Origin: Conexibacter sp. CPCC 205762
GTDB taxonomy: Bacteria; Actinomycetota; Thermoleophilia; Solirubrobacterales; Solirubrobacteraceae
Direction: 5' to 3'
Length of the DNA stretch: 64,000 nt
Assembly: GCF_030646155.1 (NCBI RefSeq)
Contig: NZ_JAUTDN010000004.1
Location: 1 to 64,000, forward strand
Positions 1-7,678 of the stretch are shown here, piece by piece; positions within the stretch are counted from its first letter, which is position 1, and each line of letters begins with the position of its first letter. The translations under genes were made by a program, and so were the position numbers. Below the pieces are notes generated by a model, which was given only the letters and a program-made list of their open reading frames with translations, ran no database searches and was not told the origin of the DNA.

Positions 1-570
1 GCCCGCGAGCGCGCGCGGACGGCGTGGCGCGACGGTGGCCGGGCGCGGCACGGCCGGCGCGGCCGGCGACGCGGCAGGACGCGCTGCGCGCACGCCGCGC
101 ACGAGCGCGAGCGCCGCCTGGGCGCCGCGCAGCAGCAGCGCCAGCAGGCCGCCGACGGCGACCGACAGCGGCACCATCAGCCAGCCGCCGTTGCCGAGGA
201 CGCCCTCGAGGCCGGGCGGATGGCCGGCGGTCAGCATCCCCTCAAGCAGCTCCTGGCCCGAGTAGACCGCCGCCAGCACGAGCGCGGCGACCGCCCACAG
301 CTTCAGCAGCCCGTGCCGGGCCGCGGCCGGGCCGGAGGCGGCAGCGCCGCTCGTCCAGGCGCTGGCGAGGCGCGTCAGGAACGAGCCGAGCGTGACCGCG
401 CACAGCATCACCGCGACCGCCTCGACCGAGCCGAGGTAAGCGTGGCCCTGCTCCGCCAGCCGCTGCGAGGCGTCGGCACCGAACGCGAGCGCATAGCGCA
501 GCTGGTGGACCGCGAGCGCGGCCAGCGGCAGCAGCGCCATGCCGCGATAACGGTGGAACGGGGCCGACAT
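1..570 (-). CDS. Hypothetical multi-pass membrane protein (3' end outside window)
   Basis: The frame reads open from an ATG at 570 to the window edge (190 codons, no stop), so the C-terminus is missing. Several hydrophobic stretches (around residues 10-25, 45-65, 85-105 and 125-150) suggest about four membrane helices. After them comes an Ala/Pro/Arg-rich tail, probably cytoplasmic. The N-terminus begins MSAPFHRYRGMALL and contains a His-Gln-Leu-Arg-Tyr motif near the first helix. I do not recognise the family. It is divergent from the lipoprotein gene at 639, and the 68 bases between them must hold both promoters. An internal Met at residue 11 is an alternative start. Confidence 0.6.
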   Translation of the reverse strand, partial: MSAPFHRYRGMALLPLAALAVHQLRYALAFGADASQRLAEQGHAYLGSVEAVAVMLCAVTLGSFLTRLASAWTSGAAASGPAAARHGLLKLWAVAALVLAAVYSGQELLEGMLTAGHPPGLEGVLGNGGWLMVPLSVAVGGLLALLLRGAQAALALVRGVRAARPAASPAAPAVPRPATVAPRRPRALAG

Positions 571-638
571 CGGCCGCCAACGGTACCGCTTCAGACGCTG
601 CTGACGGGCCGGGCTATCCGGCTTGCAATACTCGATGG

Positions 639-1379
639 GTGAAGCCGCGCGTGCCCGTCATCGCCGCCCTGCTCGCGCTCGCCGTGCCCGGGGTCGCCGT
701 CGTCAGCGGCTGCGGCGCCAGCGGCGAGAGCGACGCGACCGGCGCCCAGCTCGCGCCGCGGACGACGGCCGCGCCGCAGCAGCCGCAGTACGAGGAGCAG
801 GCGGTCGACCAGCTCCAGCGCAACCCGACGGCGGTCGACCCGGACGCCGGCGTGCGCACGAACTTCGACCCCAACGAGGGCGCGCACGAGTCCGACCCGG
901 CGAAGCTGGCGAAGCCGCTCACCGACGCGCAGATCCGCGCCGAGCTGGAGAGAAGCGGGATCCCCTCGGGCGATCGCGCCGCGCTGACGCCGGACGGCCT
1001 CGCGGTCGCGCCGCTGGGCGCGCCCGACGTCGTCCGCTCGATCATCTCGGCCGCCAACACGATCGCGCGGCTGCCGTACCGCTACGGCGGCGGCCACGGG
1101 ACCTGGACCGACACCGCCTACGACTGCTCGGCGTCGATCAGCTTCGCCTTCGCCGCCGCCGGGCTGCTCGACCGGCCGCTCGTCTCCGGCGACCTCGCGC
1201 AGTGGGGCGAGGCGGGGCCGGGCAGATGGATCACGATCTACGCCAACGGCGGCCACGTCTACATGTACGTCGCCGGGCTGCGCTTCGACACCAGCGGCCT
1301 GCGCGTGACCGGCTCGCGCTGGCAGGCCGACCCGCGCAGCGGCGCCGGCTTCGCCGTCCGCCACCCGGTCGGGCTGTAA
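639..1379 (+). CDS. NlpC/P60-like lipoprotein, putative cell-wall hydrolase
   Basis: The 246-residue product starts at a GTG. It has a lipoprotein signal: a hydrophobic stretch at residues 7-22, then V-S-G-C with the lipidated Cys at 25. A Gln/Pro-rich, low-complexity linker follows to about residue 130. The C-terminal domain resembles NlpC/P60 peptidases: PYRYGGGH at about 146, a candidate nucleophile Cys163 in YDCSASISF, and a candidate His206 in GGHVYMYV. Members usually cut peptide stems of peptidoglycan. The motif is D-C-S-A rather than the common D-C-S-G, so activity is inferred. It would sit at the outer face of the membrane. It is convergent with the PhaC-like gene, with only four bases between the stops. 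Confidence 0.7.
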   Translation: MKPRVPVIAALLALAVPGVAVVSGCGASGESDATGAQLAPRTTAAPQQPQYEEQAVDQLQRNPTAVDPDAGVRTNFDPNEGAHESDPAKLAKPLTDAQIRAELERSGIPSGDRAALTPDGLAVAPLGAPDVVRSIISAANTIARLPYRYGGGHGTWTDTAYDCSASISFAFAAAGLLDRPLVSGDLAQWGEAGPGRWITIYANGGHVYMYVAGLRFDTSGLRVTGSRWQADPRSGAGFAVRHPVGL

Positions 1380-1383
1380 GGCG

Positions 1384-2508
1384 CTACGCGACGGCGCGCA
1401 GGTGGCGGCGGGCTCTGCCGTCGCCGTCGGCGGCCGCGGTCGCGTCGAGGAAGTCGTCGATCAGCGGCCAGGTCGTGCGCCGCGCGGCACGGCCGGTCAG
1501 CACGCCGAGATGGCCGCCGGGCGCGCTCGCGATCTTCACGCTCGGCGCGTTCGGCAGCAGCTGCGCGACGCGGTGGACGGCCTTCGCCGGCGCGATCCCG
1601 TCGCCCTCGCCGGCGATCGACAGCACCGGCGCCGTCACCGCCGACAGCTCGATCGTGCGGTCGCCGAGCACGATCCGTCCCTGCGCGAGGTCGTTGCGGC
1701 GCAGCAGGCGGTGGTAGATCTGGCCGAAGGTGCGGCCGGGATAGGCGAGCATCCCGCCCATGAAGCGGTCGACCGCCTCGACCTGCGCGAGGAAGTCGCG
1801 ATCGTCGAGGTTGGTCGCGAGCGTGAACGGCTTCATCACGTACTTGTCGAAGCCGGCCAGCTGGTAGACGCGCTTGACGAGCGGCGCGGGCGCGCCGCCG
1901 AGCAGCTTGTAGGCGGCCGTGCCGACCGAGCCGCCGGCGAGGTTGACGAGCGGCCGCAGCGGCGCCACCAACGGCACCGCGCTGGTGTCGAAGGGGCTCG
2001 CGACCATCGCGATCGAGCGCACGCGGCCGGGCGTCTCGGCCGCGACCAGCAGCGACATGATCCCGCCGAGGCACCAGCCGACGAGCTGGACCTCGTCGGC
2101 GCCGGCATCGCGGCGGACGGCGTCGATCGCCTGCGGGATCACCTCGTCGATCCAGTGCTCGATGCCGAGGTTGCGGTCGCCGAAGTGGATCGAGCCGTAG
2201 TCGACGAGGTACGGGCGGTGACCGGCCGCGAGCAGGTGCTCGGCGACGCTGCAGCCGCGGCGCAGGTCGAAGCAGGTCGCGGGCGCGGCCAGCGGCGGCA
2301 CCAGCAGGACCGGCGGCCTCGACGCCTCGGCGGCGGCACCGCCGGCCGGCTCGCCCGGACGCAGGAAGCGGCGCACGGTCCGCTGCGGGCCCTCGTCGAC
2401 GATCGCCGACGGCAGCGGCCGCAGGTCGGCCAGCCCGCCGCGCATGACGCGGTCGAAGACGTTGGCGGCCGCGGCGCTGAGCTGCTCCGGCGTGGGAATC
2501 GGGTCCAT
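1384..2508 (-). CDS. Alpha/beta hydrolase, polyhydroxyalkanoate synthase (PhaC)-like
   Basis: The 374-residue protein has the PHA synthase type of lipase box: G-W-C-L-G-G with the nucleophile Cys146. It is followed by Asp303 in GEGDG and His333 in GGHLG, giving a Cys-Asp-His triad in the right order. Its length is close to class III PhaC subunits (about 350 residues). PHA synthases polymerise hydroxyacyl-CoA into storage polyester granules; some actinobacterial relatives are annotated only as alpha/beta hydrolases. No phaA, phaB or phaE lies nearby, so true polymerase activity is unproven. A second alpha/beta hydrolase lies 73 bases upstream on the same strand and may be cotranscribed. Confidence 0.75.
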   Translation of the reverse strand: MDPIPTPEQLSAAAANVFDRVMRGGLADLRPLPSAIVDEGPQRTVRRFLRPGEPAGGAAAEASRPPVLLVPPLAAPATCFDLRRGCSVAEHLLAAGHRPYLVDYGSIHFGDRNLGIEHWIDEVIPQAIDAVRRDAGADEVQLVGWCLGGIMSLLVAAETPGRVRSIAMVASPFDTSAVPLVAPLRPLVNLAGGSVGTAAYKLLGGAPAPLVKRVYQLAGFDKYVMKPFTLATNLDDRDFLAQVEAVDRFMGGMLAYPGRTFGQIYHRLLRRNDLAQGRIVLGDRTIELSAVTAPVLSIAGEGDGIAPAKAVHRVAQLLPNAPSVKIASAPGGHLGVLTGRAARRTTWPLIDDFLDATAAADGDGRARRHLRAVA

Positions 2509-2581
2509 CGCGCGGAAAGTCTGGCAGGCAGCCGCCGCGAACGCGAAGATCGCCGCCGCGCGGGCGCGCGGCGGCGCTGTC

Positions 2582-3520
2582 TCAGGCGGCGCGGGCGGCG
2601 ACCGCGGCGTCGCCCAGCAGCAGCTCGACGACCTGCTGCGGCCGCTCGATCTGCGGGCAGTGGCCGGTGTCCTCCAGCAGCTCCAGGCGCGCGCCGGGGA
2701 CCTCGCGCAGCACCCGCTCGGCGCCGCTGGCGTAGACCATCCGGTCGCGGTCGCCCCAGATCAGCTGCAGCGGGCAGTCGATCGCCGCGAGGTCGAGGCA
2801 GTCGCGCAGCTCCGGCAGCAGCTTGCGGCCGCTGGAGAGCAGCCGCGCGAGCGCCGCGCGGTCGGGATGGTGGCGTGCGAACGCGCGCACGACGCCCGGC
2901 TCGATCGCGCGCGGGTGCGCGAACGCGAGCGCCTCGTAGACGCGCCCGACGACCTCCTGCACCGCCCGCCCCGGCAGCGGCACCGGCAGCGCCAGCAGGC
3001 CGCGCAGCACCGGGTCGTGCTCGATGATGCGGAACCACGGCGCCATCTCGAGGCCGGCCGGCGCGAGCGCGACGACGCGCGCGACCTCGACCCCGCGCAC
3101 GCTGCCGCGCTGCGCGAGCCGCAGCGCGAGGCAGCCGCCGAGCGAGTTGCCGACGACGACCGCGCGGCGGGCGCGGGCGCGACCGGCGCGACCGCGTCTG
3201 GCGGCGGCGCGTCTGGCGCGAGCGCGACCGCGCGCCGGGCGGATGTCGGCGGCCGCATACGCGATCGCCTCCGCGCCGAAGGCGTCGAGCTGCGGCAGCA
3301 TCGGCCCGGCCGCGAGCGGGCCGGCGGTGCCGAAGCCCGGCAGGTCGACGGCGATCGCGCGGCGGTCGTGGCGCGCCAGCAGGTCGAGCACGTGGCGCCA
3401 GGTGTCGGCGCTGTCGGACCAGCCGTGGAAGAGCACGAACGGCTCGCCCGAGCCCTCCAGCTCGAGCACGCGCGTCTCGATCCCCGCGAACTCCATGCGG
3501 TGCTCGAACAACGGTTCCAT
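2582..3520 (-). CDS. Alpha/beta-fold hydrolase with Arg/Ala-rich insertion
   Basis: This 312-residue serine hydrolase shows an oxyanion region at FHGWSDS (about 31-37), the nucleophile elbow G-N-S-L-G-G with Ser126, an acidic residue in WGDRDRM and a His in TGHCP near the C-terminus. The substrate cannot be read from sequence. Between the strand before the elbow and the elbow itself (about residues 94-119) there is a low-complexity Arg/Ala insertion. The start ATG at 3520 has a strong Shine-Dalgarno sequence, GGAGGAGG. A perfect CRP-type palindrome lies about 50 bases upstream, so a Crp-family protein may control this gene and perhaps the PhaC-like gene behind it. Confidence 0.75.
   Translation of the reverse strand: MEPLFEHRMEFAGIETRVLELEGSGEPFVLFHGWSDSADTWRHVLDLLARHDRRAIAVDLPGFGTAGPLAAGPMLPQLDAFGAEAIAYAAADIRPARGRARARRAAARRGRAGRARARRAVVVGNSLGGCLALRLAQRGSVRGVEVARVVALAPAGLEMAPWFRIIEHDPVLRGLLALPVPLPGRAVQEVVGRVYEALAFAHPRAIEPGVVRAFARHHPDRAALARLLSSGRKLLPELRDCLDLAAIDCPLQLIWGDRDRMVYASGAERVLREVPGARLELLEDTGHCPQIERPQQVVELLLGDAAVAARAA
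3164..3241 (-). repeat. Low-complexity Arg/Ala-coding insertion in the hydrolase gene
   Basis: About 26 codons alternate Arg and Ala, built from repeated gcgcg/gcgac-type units, directly before the nucleophile elbow. Alpha/beta hydrolases usually have a short helix here. The repetitive DNA suggests replication slippage in GC-rich sequence. The reading frame is preserved. Confidence 0.6.
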
Positions 3521-3564
3521 GACGCCTCCTCCTACCCGCCGTGGACGGACTCTCCACGACAGAT

Positions 3565-3580
3565 TGTGACAGACGTCACA
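3565..3580. promoter_or_regulatory. CRP/FNR-type binding site TGTGA-N6-TCACA
   Basis: The sequence TGTGAC-AGAC-GTCACA is a perfect inverted repeat and matches the classical CRP consensus TGTGA-N6-TCACA exactly. Its centre is about 52 bases upstream of the hydrolase start codon. The Crp-family protein at 35569-36264 carries the matching recognition helix residues (Arg-Glu, then Arg). Confidence 0.7.
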
Positions 3581-3981
3581 CTAAGACGAGCGGGTTCGCG
3601 CCGAGTTCGCGCGACGGAGCACGCGGGAGGACCCGCCCGCCGCCGAGTCGTCAGGGCGTACAGGCGGGTCCGATCCCGTGCCGGCACGGTTCGAGGGGGT
3701 GTCACCGTGTCCGGCGGTCGCGCACGAAAGACAAGTAGTGAGAGAAGCGGCGCTGCCACCCGCTGCACTCGACCTGGATCGCTGACAGGTCGAGCGAGCT
3801 GGAAGGTGGATCCGCGCTGGTTGTCTCGTGCTTCTCCCCTGCCTCGTCCTCTGCCGTGGCAGACCGTAACGCCGATAAACTGTCCCACGCACCAGGCTCA
3901 TCCCCCTAGACTTTGGGAAAGTGGACCCTGGGGAGGGGGCAGATGCCGGTCGTGACTGCGTTTCGAGCGAGCTGTGAGAGC

Positions 3982-3989
3982 TATAAGGT
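3982..3989 (+). promoter_or_regulatory. -10 element (TATAAGGT) of the LuxR regulator gene
   Basis: TATAAG (or TAAGGT, two bases later) lies 6-8 bases before the GTG start at 3996 and no Shine-Dalgarno sequence is visible. This is the geometry of a leaderless transcript. Confidence 0.4.
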
Positions 3990-3995
3990 GGGCCT

Positions 3996-6896
3996 GTGAG
4001 CGTGCCACAGGTTCGACAGGGCGAACCGGACGATCTCGCCGCGGCGCTGCCCCGCCGACGCACCACCGCGCACTCGCGCGACCAGGTGCCGCTGGAGCGC
4101 GAATGGGAGCTGGGGGCGCTGCGCGAGGCGATCGATGCCGCCTGCGCCAGCGTCGGCCGCGTCGTCGTGCTGGAGGGCGCGCCCGGCCTCGGCAAGACCC
4201 ACCTGCTGACGCACGCCACCCGCCACGCCCACGACCAGGGGATGGTCGTGCTGCGCGCCCGCGGCGGCGAGCTGGAGCGGCAGTACCCGTTCGGCGTCGC
4301 GCTGCAGCTGTTCGAGCCGTACCTGACGACCGCTACCCCGCGCGAGCGCAGACGCGTGCTGGCCGGCGCCGCCGCCCACGCCGAGGCGGCGCTGAGCGGC
4401 AGAGTGCGGCTGCAGGACGCCTCCGGGCCGCCCGAGTTCCCGCTCCTGCACGGCCTCCACTGGGTCGCCGCCAACATCGCCGAGCAGCGGCCGCTGATGC
4501 TCGCCGTCGACGACGCCCACGCCGCCGACGACGCCTCGATGCGAGCGCTGCTGTACACCGCCCAGCGGAGCGAGGACCTGCCGCTGCTGATCGTCGTCAC
4601 GACGCGGCCGCGGCAGAGCGGCGGCGACGCGCTCGCGACGCTGGAGACGCATTCGTCCGTGCGGCGCCAGCTGCTGCCGCTCAGCGCCGAGGCGACGGCG
4701 ACGCTCGTGCGCGAGACGCTGCCGCAGGCCGACGACGGCTTCTCCGCCGCCTGCTGGGCGCAGACGCAGGGCAATCCGTTCTTCACGCGCGAGCTGATCG
4801 CCGAGCTGGAGCTGTCGCAGCTGGCGCCGATCGCCGCCAACGCGGACGCGCTCGCCGACCTCGGCCCGACGACGATCGAACGCGCGACGGCCGGGCGGCT
4901 GGAGCGGCTGGCGCCCGGCGCGGCGCCGCTGGCGCGCGCCGTCGCGGTGCTCGGCGACGACGCGCCGCTGGCGCAGGCGGCCGCGCTCGCCGGCCTCTCG
5001 CCGGCGCAGGCGCGTGCCGCCGCCGACGAGCTGGCCGGCGCCGACGTGCTGAGACCGGCCGCGCAGCTCGGCTTCGTCCACCCGATCGTCGCGCAGGCGG
5101 TCTACCTCGGCATACCGGCGGCGGAGCGGGCCCAGCTCCACCACGAGGCGGCGAACCTGCTGCGGCGCGTCGACGGCGAGCCCGAGCGGGCCGCGCCGCA
5201 CCTGCTGAAGACGCTCCCGACCGGCGAGCCGTGGGTCGTCGACTGCCTCCACAGCGCCGGCCGGCGCGCGCTCCGCGGCGGCTCGCCCGAGGTCGCCGCC
5301 GGGTATCTGAAACGCGCGCTCGACGAGGCGCCGCAGCGCCCGCTGCGCGCCGAGCTGCTGATCGACCTCGGCCGTGCCGACGCGCTCGCCGGCAGGTCGA
5401 CCGGCCCGCAGCGGCTGCGCGAGGCGATCGCGCTGCTCGACCAGCCGCAGGCGCGCGCCCGTGCGCTCGCCCAGCTCGGCGAGGCGCTCTACGCGGCCGG
5501 CGACAACGACGGCGCCGCGAAGGCGTTCGACGAGGGGCTCGGCCTGCTCGACGGCGCCGACCCGCTGCTGGAGGAGGAGCTGGCGGCCGGCTACATCAGC
5601 GCCGCGCGACTCGAATACCGCGACCACCCCGACGCCGCGACCCGCTTCAGAGACCTGCTGTCGATCTCCGAGGAGGCGAGAACGCCGGCGCAGCGGGCGC
5701 TGCTGGCGCAGCGCGGGGCGGAGCACGCGATGCTCGGCGACGTCCCGCACGCGCGCGTGCGGGAGCTGATCGTGCGCGCGCTCGACGGCGGGCTGCTGAC
5801 CGACGTGACCGCCGACGGCACCGCCTACGTCGCGGCCGTCGCCGGCCTCCACTTCGCCGACTGGGAGGAGGAGGCCGACGCGGCGGCGGCGGCCGGGCTC
5901 GACGACGCGCGCACGCGCGGCTCGGTCGTCGGCTTCGCCGCGATGTCGACGCTGCGCGGCACCTCCCGCTACCTGCGCGGCGACGTCGTCGGCGCGCTCG
6001 CCGACCTCGAAGGCGGGCTGGAGCGGCTGCCGATCATGGCGGTCGTGCGGCCGTTCGCGCACGGCTACACGGCGCTCGCGCTGCTCGACCGCGGCGAGCC
6101 GGAGCGCGCCGCCGAGCAGCTCGCGCATGCGCCCGACAGACAGATGACGGCGGCCTTCACCTACAACTGGATGCTGTTCGCGCGCGGACGGGTCGCGCTA
6201 CAGGCGGGCGATCCGGAGGCGGCGCTGAGAGTGCTGCTGGAGTGCGGCCGGCGGCTGGAGGCGATCCCGGCCTCGTCGCCGTGCGTGCTGCCGTGGCGCT
6301 CGGAGGCGGCGATCGCGGCGCTGAGACTGGCGCGCGACGGCGAGGCGCACGAGCTGGCGCACGAGGAGCTGCGGCGGGCGCGCATCTCGGGCGCGCCGCG
6401 CGCGCTCGGCACCGCCCTGCGCGCCGCCGGCCTGGTCGCCGGCGGAACTCCCGGGATGGCGCTGCTGGAGGAGGCGGTCGAGGCGCTCGACCGCTCGCCG
6501 GCGAAGCTGGAGCGGGCACGCGTGCTGATCGACCTCGGCGCCGCGCAGCGGCGCGCGCGCCAGCAGTCGGCGGCGCGCGACACGCTGCGGCTGGGGCTCG
6601 ACGCCGCCTACCGCTGCGGCGCCGACGGGCTCGCCGCCAACGCCCGCGCGGAGCTGATCGCGGCCGGCGCGCGGCCGCGCCGGCCCGCGCTGGAGGGCGT
6701 CCAGGCGCTGACGCCGAGCGAGCGCCGCGTCAGCGACCTCGCCGCCGGCGGGCTGACCAACCGCGAGATCGCGCAGGCGCTGTTCGTCTCGACCAAGACG
6801 GTCGAGTTCCATCTCCGCAACGCGTACCTGAAGCTGCGGATCCGCTCGCGGCGGGAGCTGCGCCCCGCGCTCGCCGAGGACGCCGAGCGCGCGTAG
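3996..6896 (+). CDS. Large ATP-binding LuxR-family (LAL-type) transcriptional regulator
   Basis: The 966-residue protein has an N-terminal STAND/AAA-type ATPase with Walker A GAPGLGKT at 61-68 and a Walker B-like LMLAVDDAHAAD further on. A long Ala/Leu-rich helical middle resembles TPR-like repeats. A C-terminal LuxR helix-turn-helix begins at LTPSERRVSDLA and runs through TNREIAQALFVSTKTVEFHLRN at about 905-955. LAL regulators sense a ligand through the helical domain and activate transcription when ATP-bound. No target operon can be named. The 23-base gap to the HD-domain gene suggests cotranscription. Confidence 0.85.
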   Translation: MSVPQVRQGEPDDLAAALPRRRTTAHSRDQVPLEREWELGALREAIDAACASVGRVVVLEGAPGLGKTHLLTHATRHAHDQGMVVLRARGGELERQYPFGVALQLFEPYLTTATPRERRRVLAGAAAHAEAALSGRVRLQDASGPPEFPLLHGLHWVAANIAEQRPLMLAVDDAHAADDASMRALLYTAQRSEDLPLLIVVTTRPRQSGGDALATLETHSSVRRQLLPLSAEATATLVRETLPQADDGFSAACWAQTQGNPFFTRELIAELELSQLAPIAANADALADLGPTTIERATAGRLERLAPGAAPLARAVAVLGDDAPLAQAAALAGLSPAQARAAADELAGADVLRPAAQLGFVHPIVAQAVYLGIPAAERAQLHHEAANLLRRVDGEPERAAPHLLKTLPTGEPWVVDCLHSAGRRALRGGSPEVAAGYLKRALDEAPQRPLRAELLIDLGRADALAGRSTGPQRLREAIALLDQPQARARALAQLGEALYAAGDNDGAAKAFDEGLGLLDGADPLLEEELAAGYISAARLEYRDHPDAATRFRDLLSISEEARTPAQRALLAQRGAEHAMLGDVPHARVRELIVRALDGGLLTDVTADGTAYVAAVAGLHFADWEEEADAAAAAGLDDARTRGSVVGFAAMSTLRGTSRYLRGDVVGALADLEGGLERLPIMAVVRPFAHGYTALALLDRGEPERAAEQLAHAPDRQMTAAFTYNWMLFARGRVALQAGDPEAALRVLLECGRRLEAIPASSPCVLPWRSEAAIAALRLARDGEAHELAHEELRRARISGAPRALGTALRAAGLVAGGTPGMALLEEAVEALDRSPAKLERARVLIDLGAAQRRARQQSAARDTLRLGLDAAYRCGADGLAANARAELIAAGARPRRPALEGVQALTPSERRVSDLAAGGLTNREIAQALFVSTKTVEFHLRNAYLKLRIRSRRELRPALAEDAERA

Positions 6897-6919
6897 GGCC
6901 GCGTCCGCAGCCGGGGCTA

Positions 6920-7615
6920 ATGTCGAGCCGACCGATGACGTTGCCCGACGCGCAGGAACTGGAGCAGCAGCTGCGAGAACTGCTGGCGACCGTCGCCGAC
7001 CGCGACCTCGCCGGCCTGCTCGACGACCTGCTCGGCCCCGCCAGCCCGACCTGGCCGCGCTTCCGCGACGCGCCGGCGGCGAAGCGCCTCCACCACGCGC
7101 GGCGCCACGGCCTGCTGGAGCACTCGCTGCTGGTCGCGCAGGGGGTCGCCGCGCTGGCGGCGATCTTCCCCCGCATCGACCGCGACCTCGCGCTGACCGG
7201 CGCCCTGCTGCACGACGTCGGCAAGCTCGACACCTACGTCGTCGTCACGCAGGCCGGCGAGGAGGGCGAGCGCGAGACGATCGAGCTGACCGACGCCGGC
7301 CGCCTGCAGGGCGAGATCGTGCTCGGCAGCGAACGCGTGCGCGCCGCGATCGGCGCGCGGCCGGGATTCCCGCCCGAGCGTGCCGAGCAGCTGCTGCACA
7401 TCGTCCTCAGCCACCACGGCACGCTCGCCCACGGCAGCCCGGTCGTGCCGGTCACGCGCGAGGCGACGCTCGTCCACATGGTCGACAACATCGGCGGCAA
7501 GCTCGGCAGCTTCGATCGGCTCGAGCAGGAGCTGCCCGACGGTGAGCGATGGTCGGGGTGGGACCGGGCGATCGGCTCCAGCGCCTGGTTCCCACCCACA
7601 AAAAGCCGCAAATAG
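6920..7615 (+). CDS. HD-domain phosphohydrolase / YhaM-like 3'-5' exoribonuclease family
   Basis: The 231-residue protein has the metal-binding HD signature: H in HGLLEHSLL, H-D in LLHDVGKLDTY, and H-H in LSHHGTLAHG. The general arrangement resembles the nuclease half of the YhaM family (LEH, HDIGK, then a paired His). YhaM proteins normally carry an N-terminal OB domain, which is absent here, so an isolated HD hydrolase acting on RNA ends or nucleotides is the safest reading. ATG 6920 is chosen; ATG 6935 is a reasonable alternative. It follows the LuxR regulator in the same direction. Confidence 0.65.
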   Translation: MSSRPMTLPDAQELEQQLRELLATVADRDLAGLLDDLLGPASPTWPRFRDAPAAKRLHHARRHGLLEHSLLVAQGVAALAAIFPRIDRDLALTGALLHDVGKLDTYVVVTQAGEEGERETIELTDAGRLQGEIVLGSERVRAAIGARPGFPPERAEQLLHIVLSHHGTLAHGSPVVPVTREATLVHMVDNIGGKLGSFDRLEQELPDGERWSGWDRAIGSSAWFPPTKSRK

Positions 7616-7661
7616 CGCGCGACATACGGCACCATCAGGAAGGCGGCGAAGCGCCGCTGAC

Positions 7662-7667
7662 TACAGT
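7662..7667 (+). promoter_or_regulatory. Putative -10 element TACAGT of pafBC
   Basis: TACAGT matches TAnnnT and lies 11 bases before the ATG at 7679, with no clear Shine-Dalgarno sequence between them. Confidence 0.35.
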
Positions 7668-7678
7668 GTCGCGACCAC

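Larger units (their letters stand above)
3521..3995. other. Divergent intergenic region, 475 bp
   Basis: The region separates the hydrolase (minus) from the LuxR regulator (plus). I see no convincing gene in it; the open frames lack family features. It contains the CRP-type palindrome at 3565-3580 near the hydrolase and a TATAAG -10-like element just before the LuxR start. TAAACT and TAGACT hexamers further upstream could be additional promoters. A short palindrome ACTTT-GGG-AAAGT lies around 3910-3923. At 475 bases it is long for this gene-dense window. Confidence 0.5.

Noticed and set aside
3974..7615. A very long open frame runs across the LuxR regulator into the HD-domain gene, suggesting a giant fusion protein.
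   Set aside because: Within the LuxR gene this frame gives Arg/Ala-rich low-complexity sequence. Only the part from 6920 has family features. It is GC-frame read-through.
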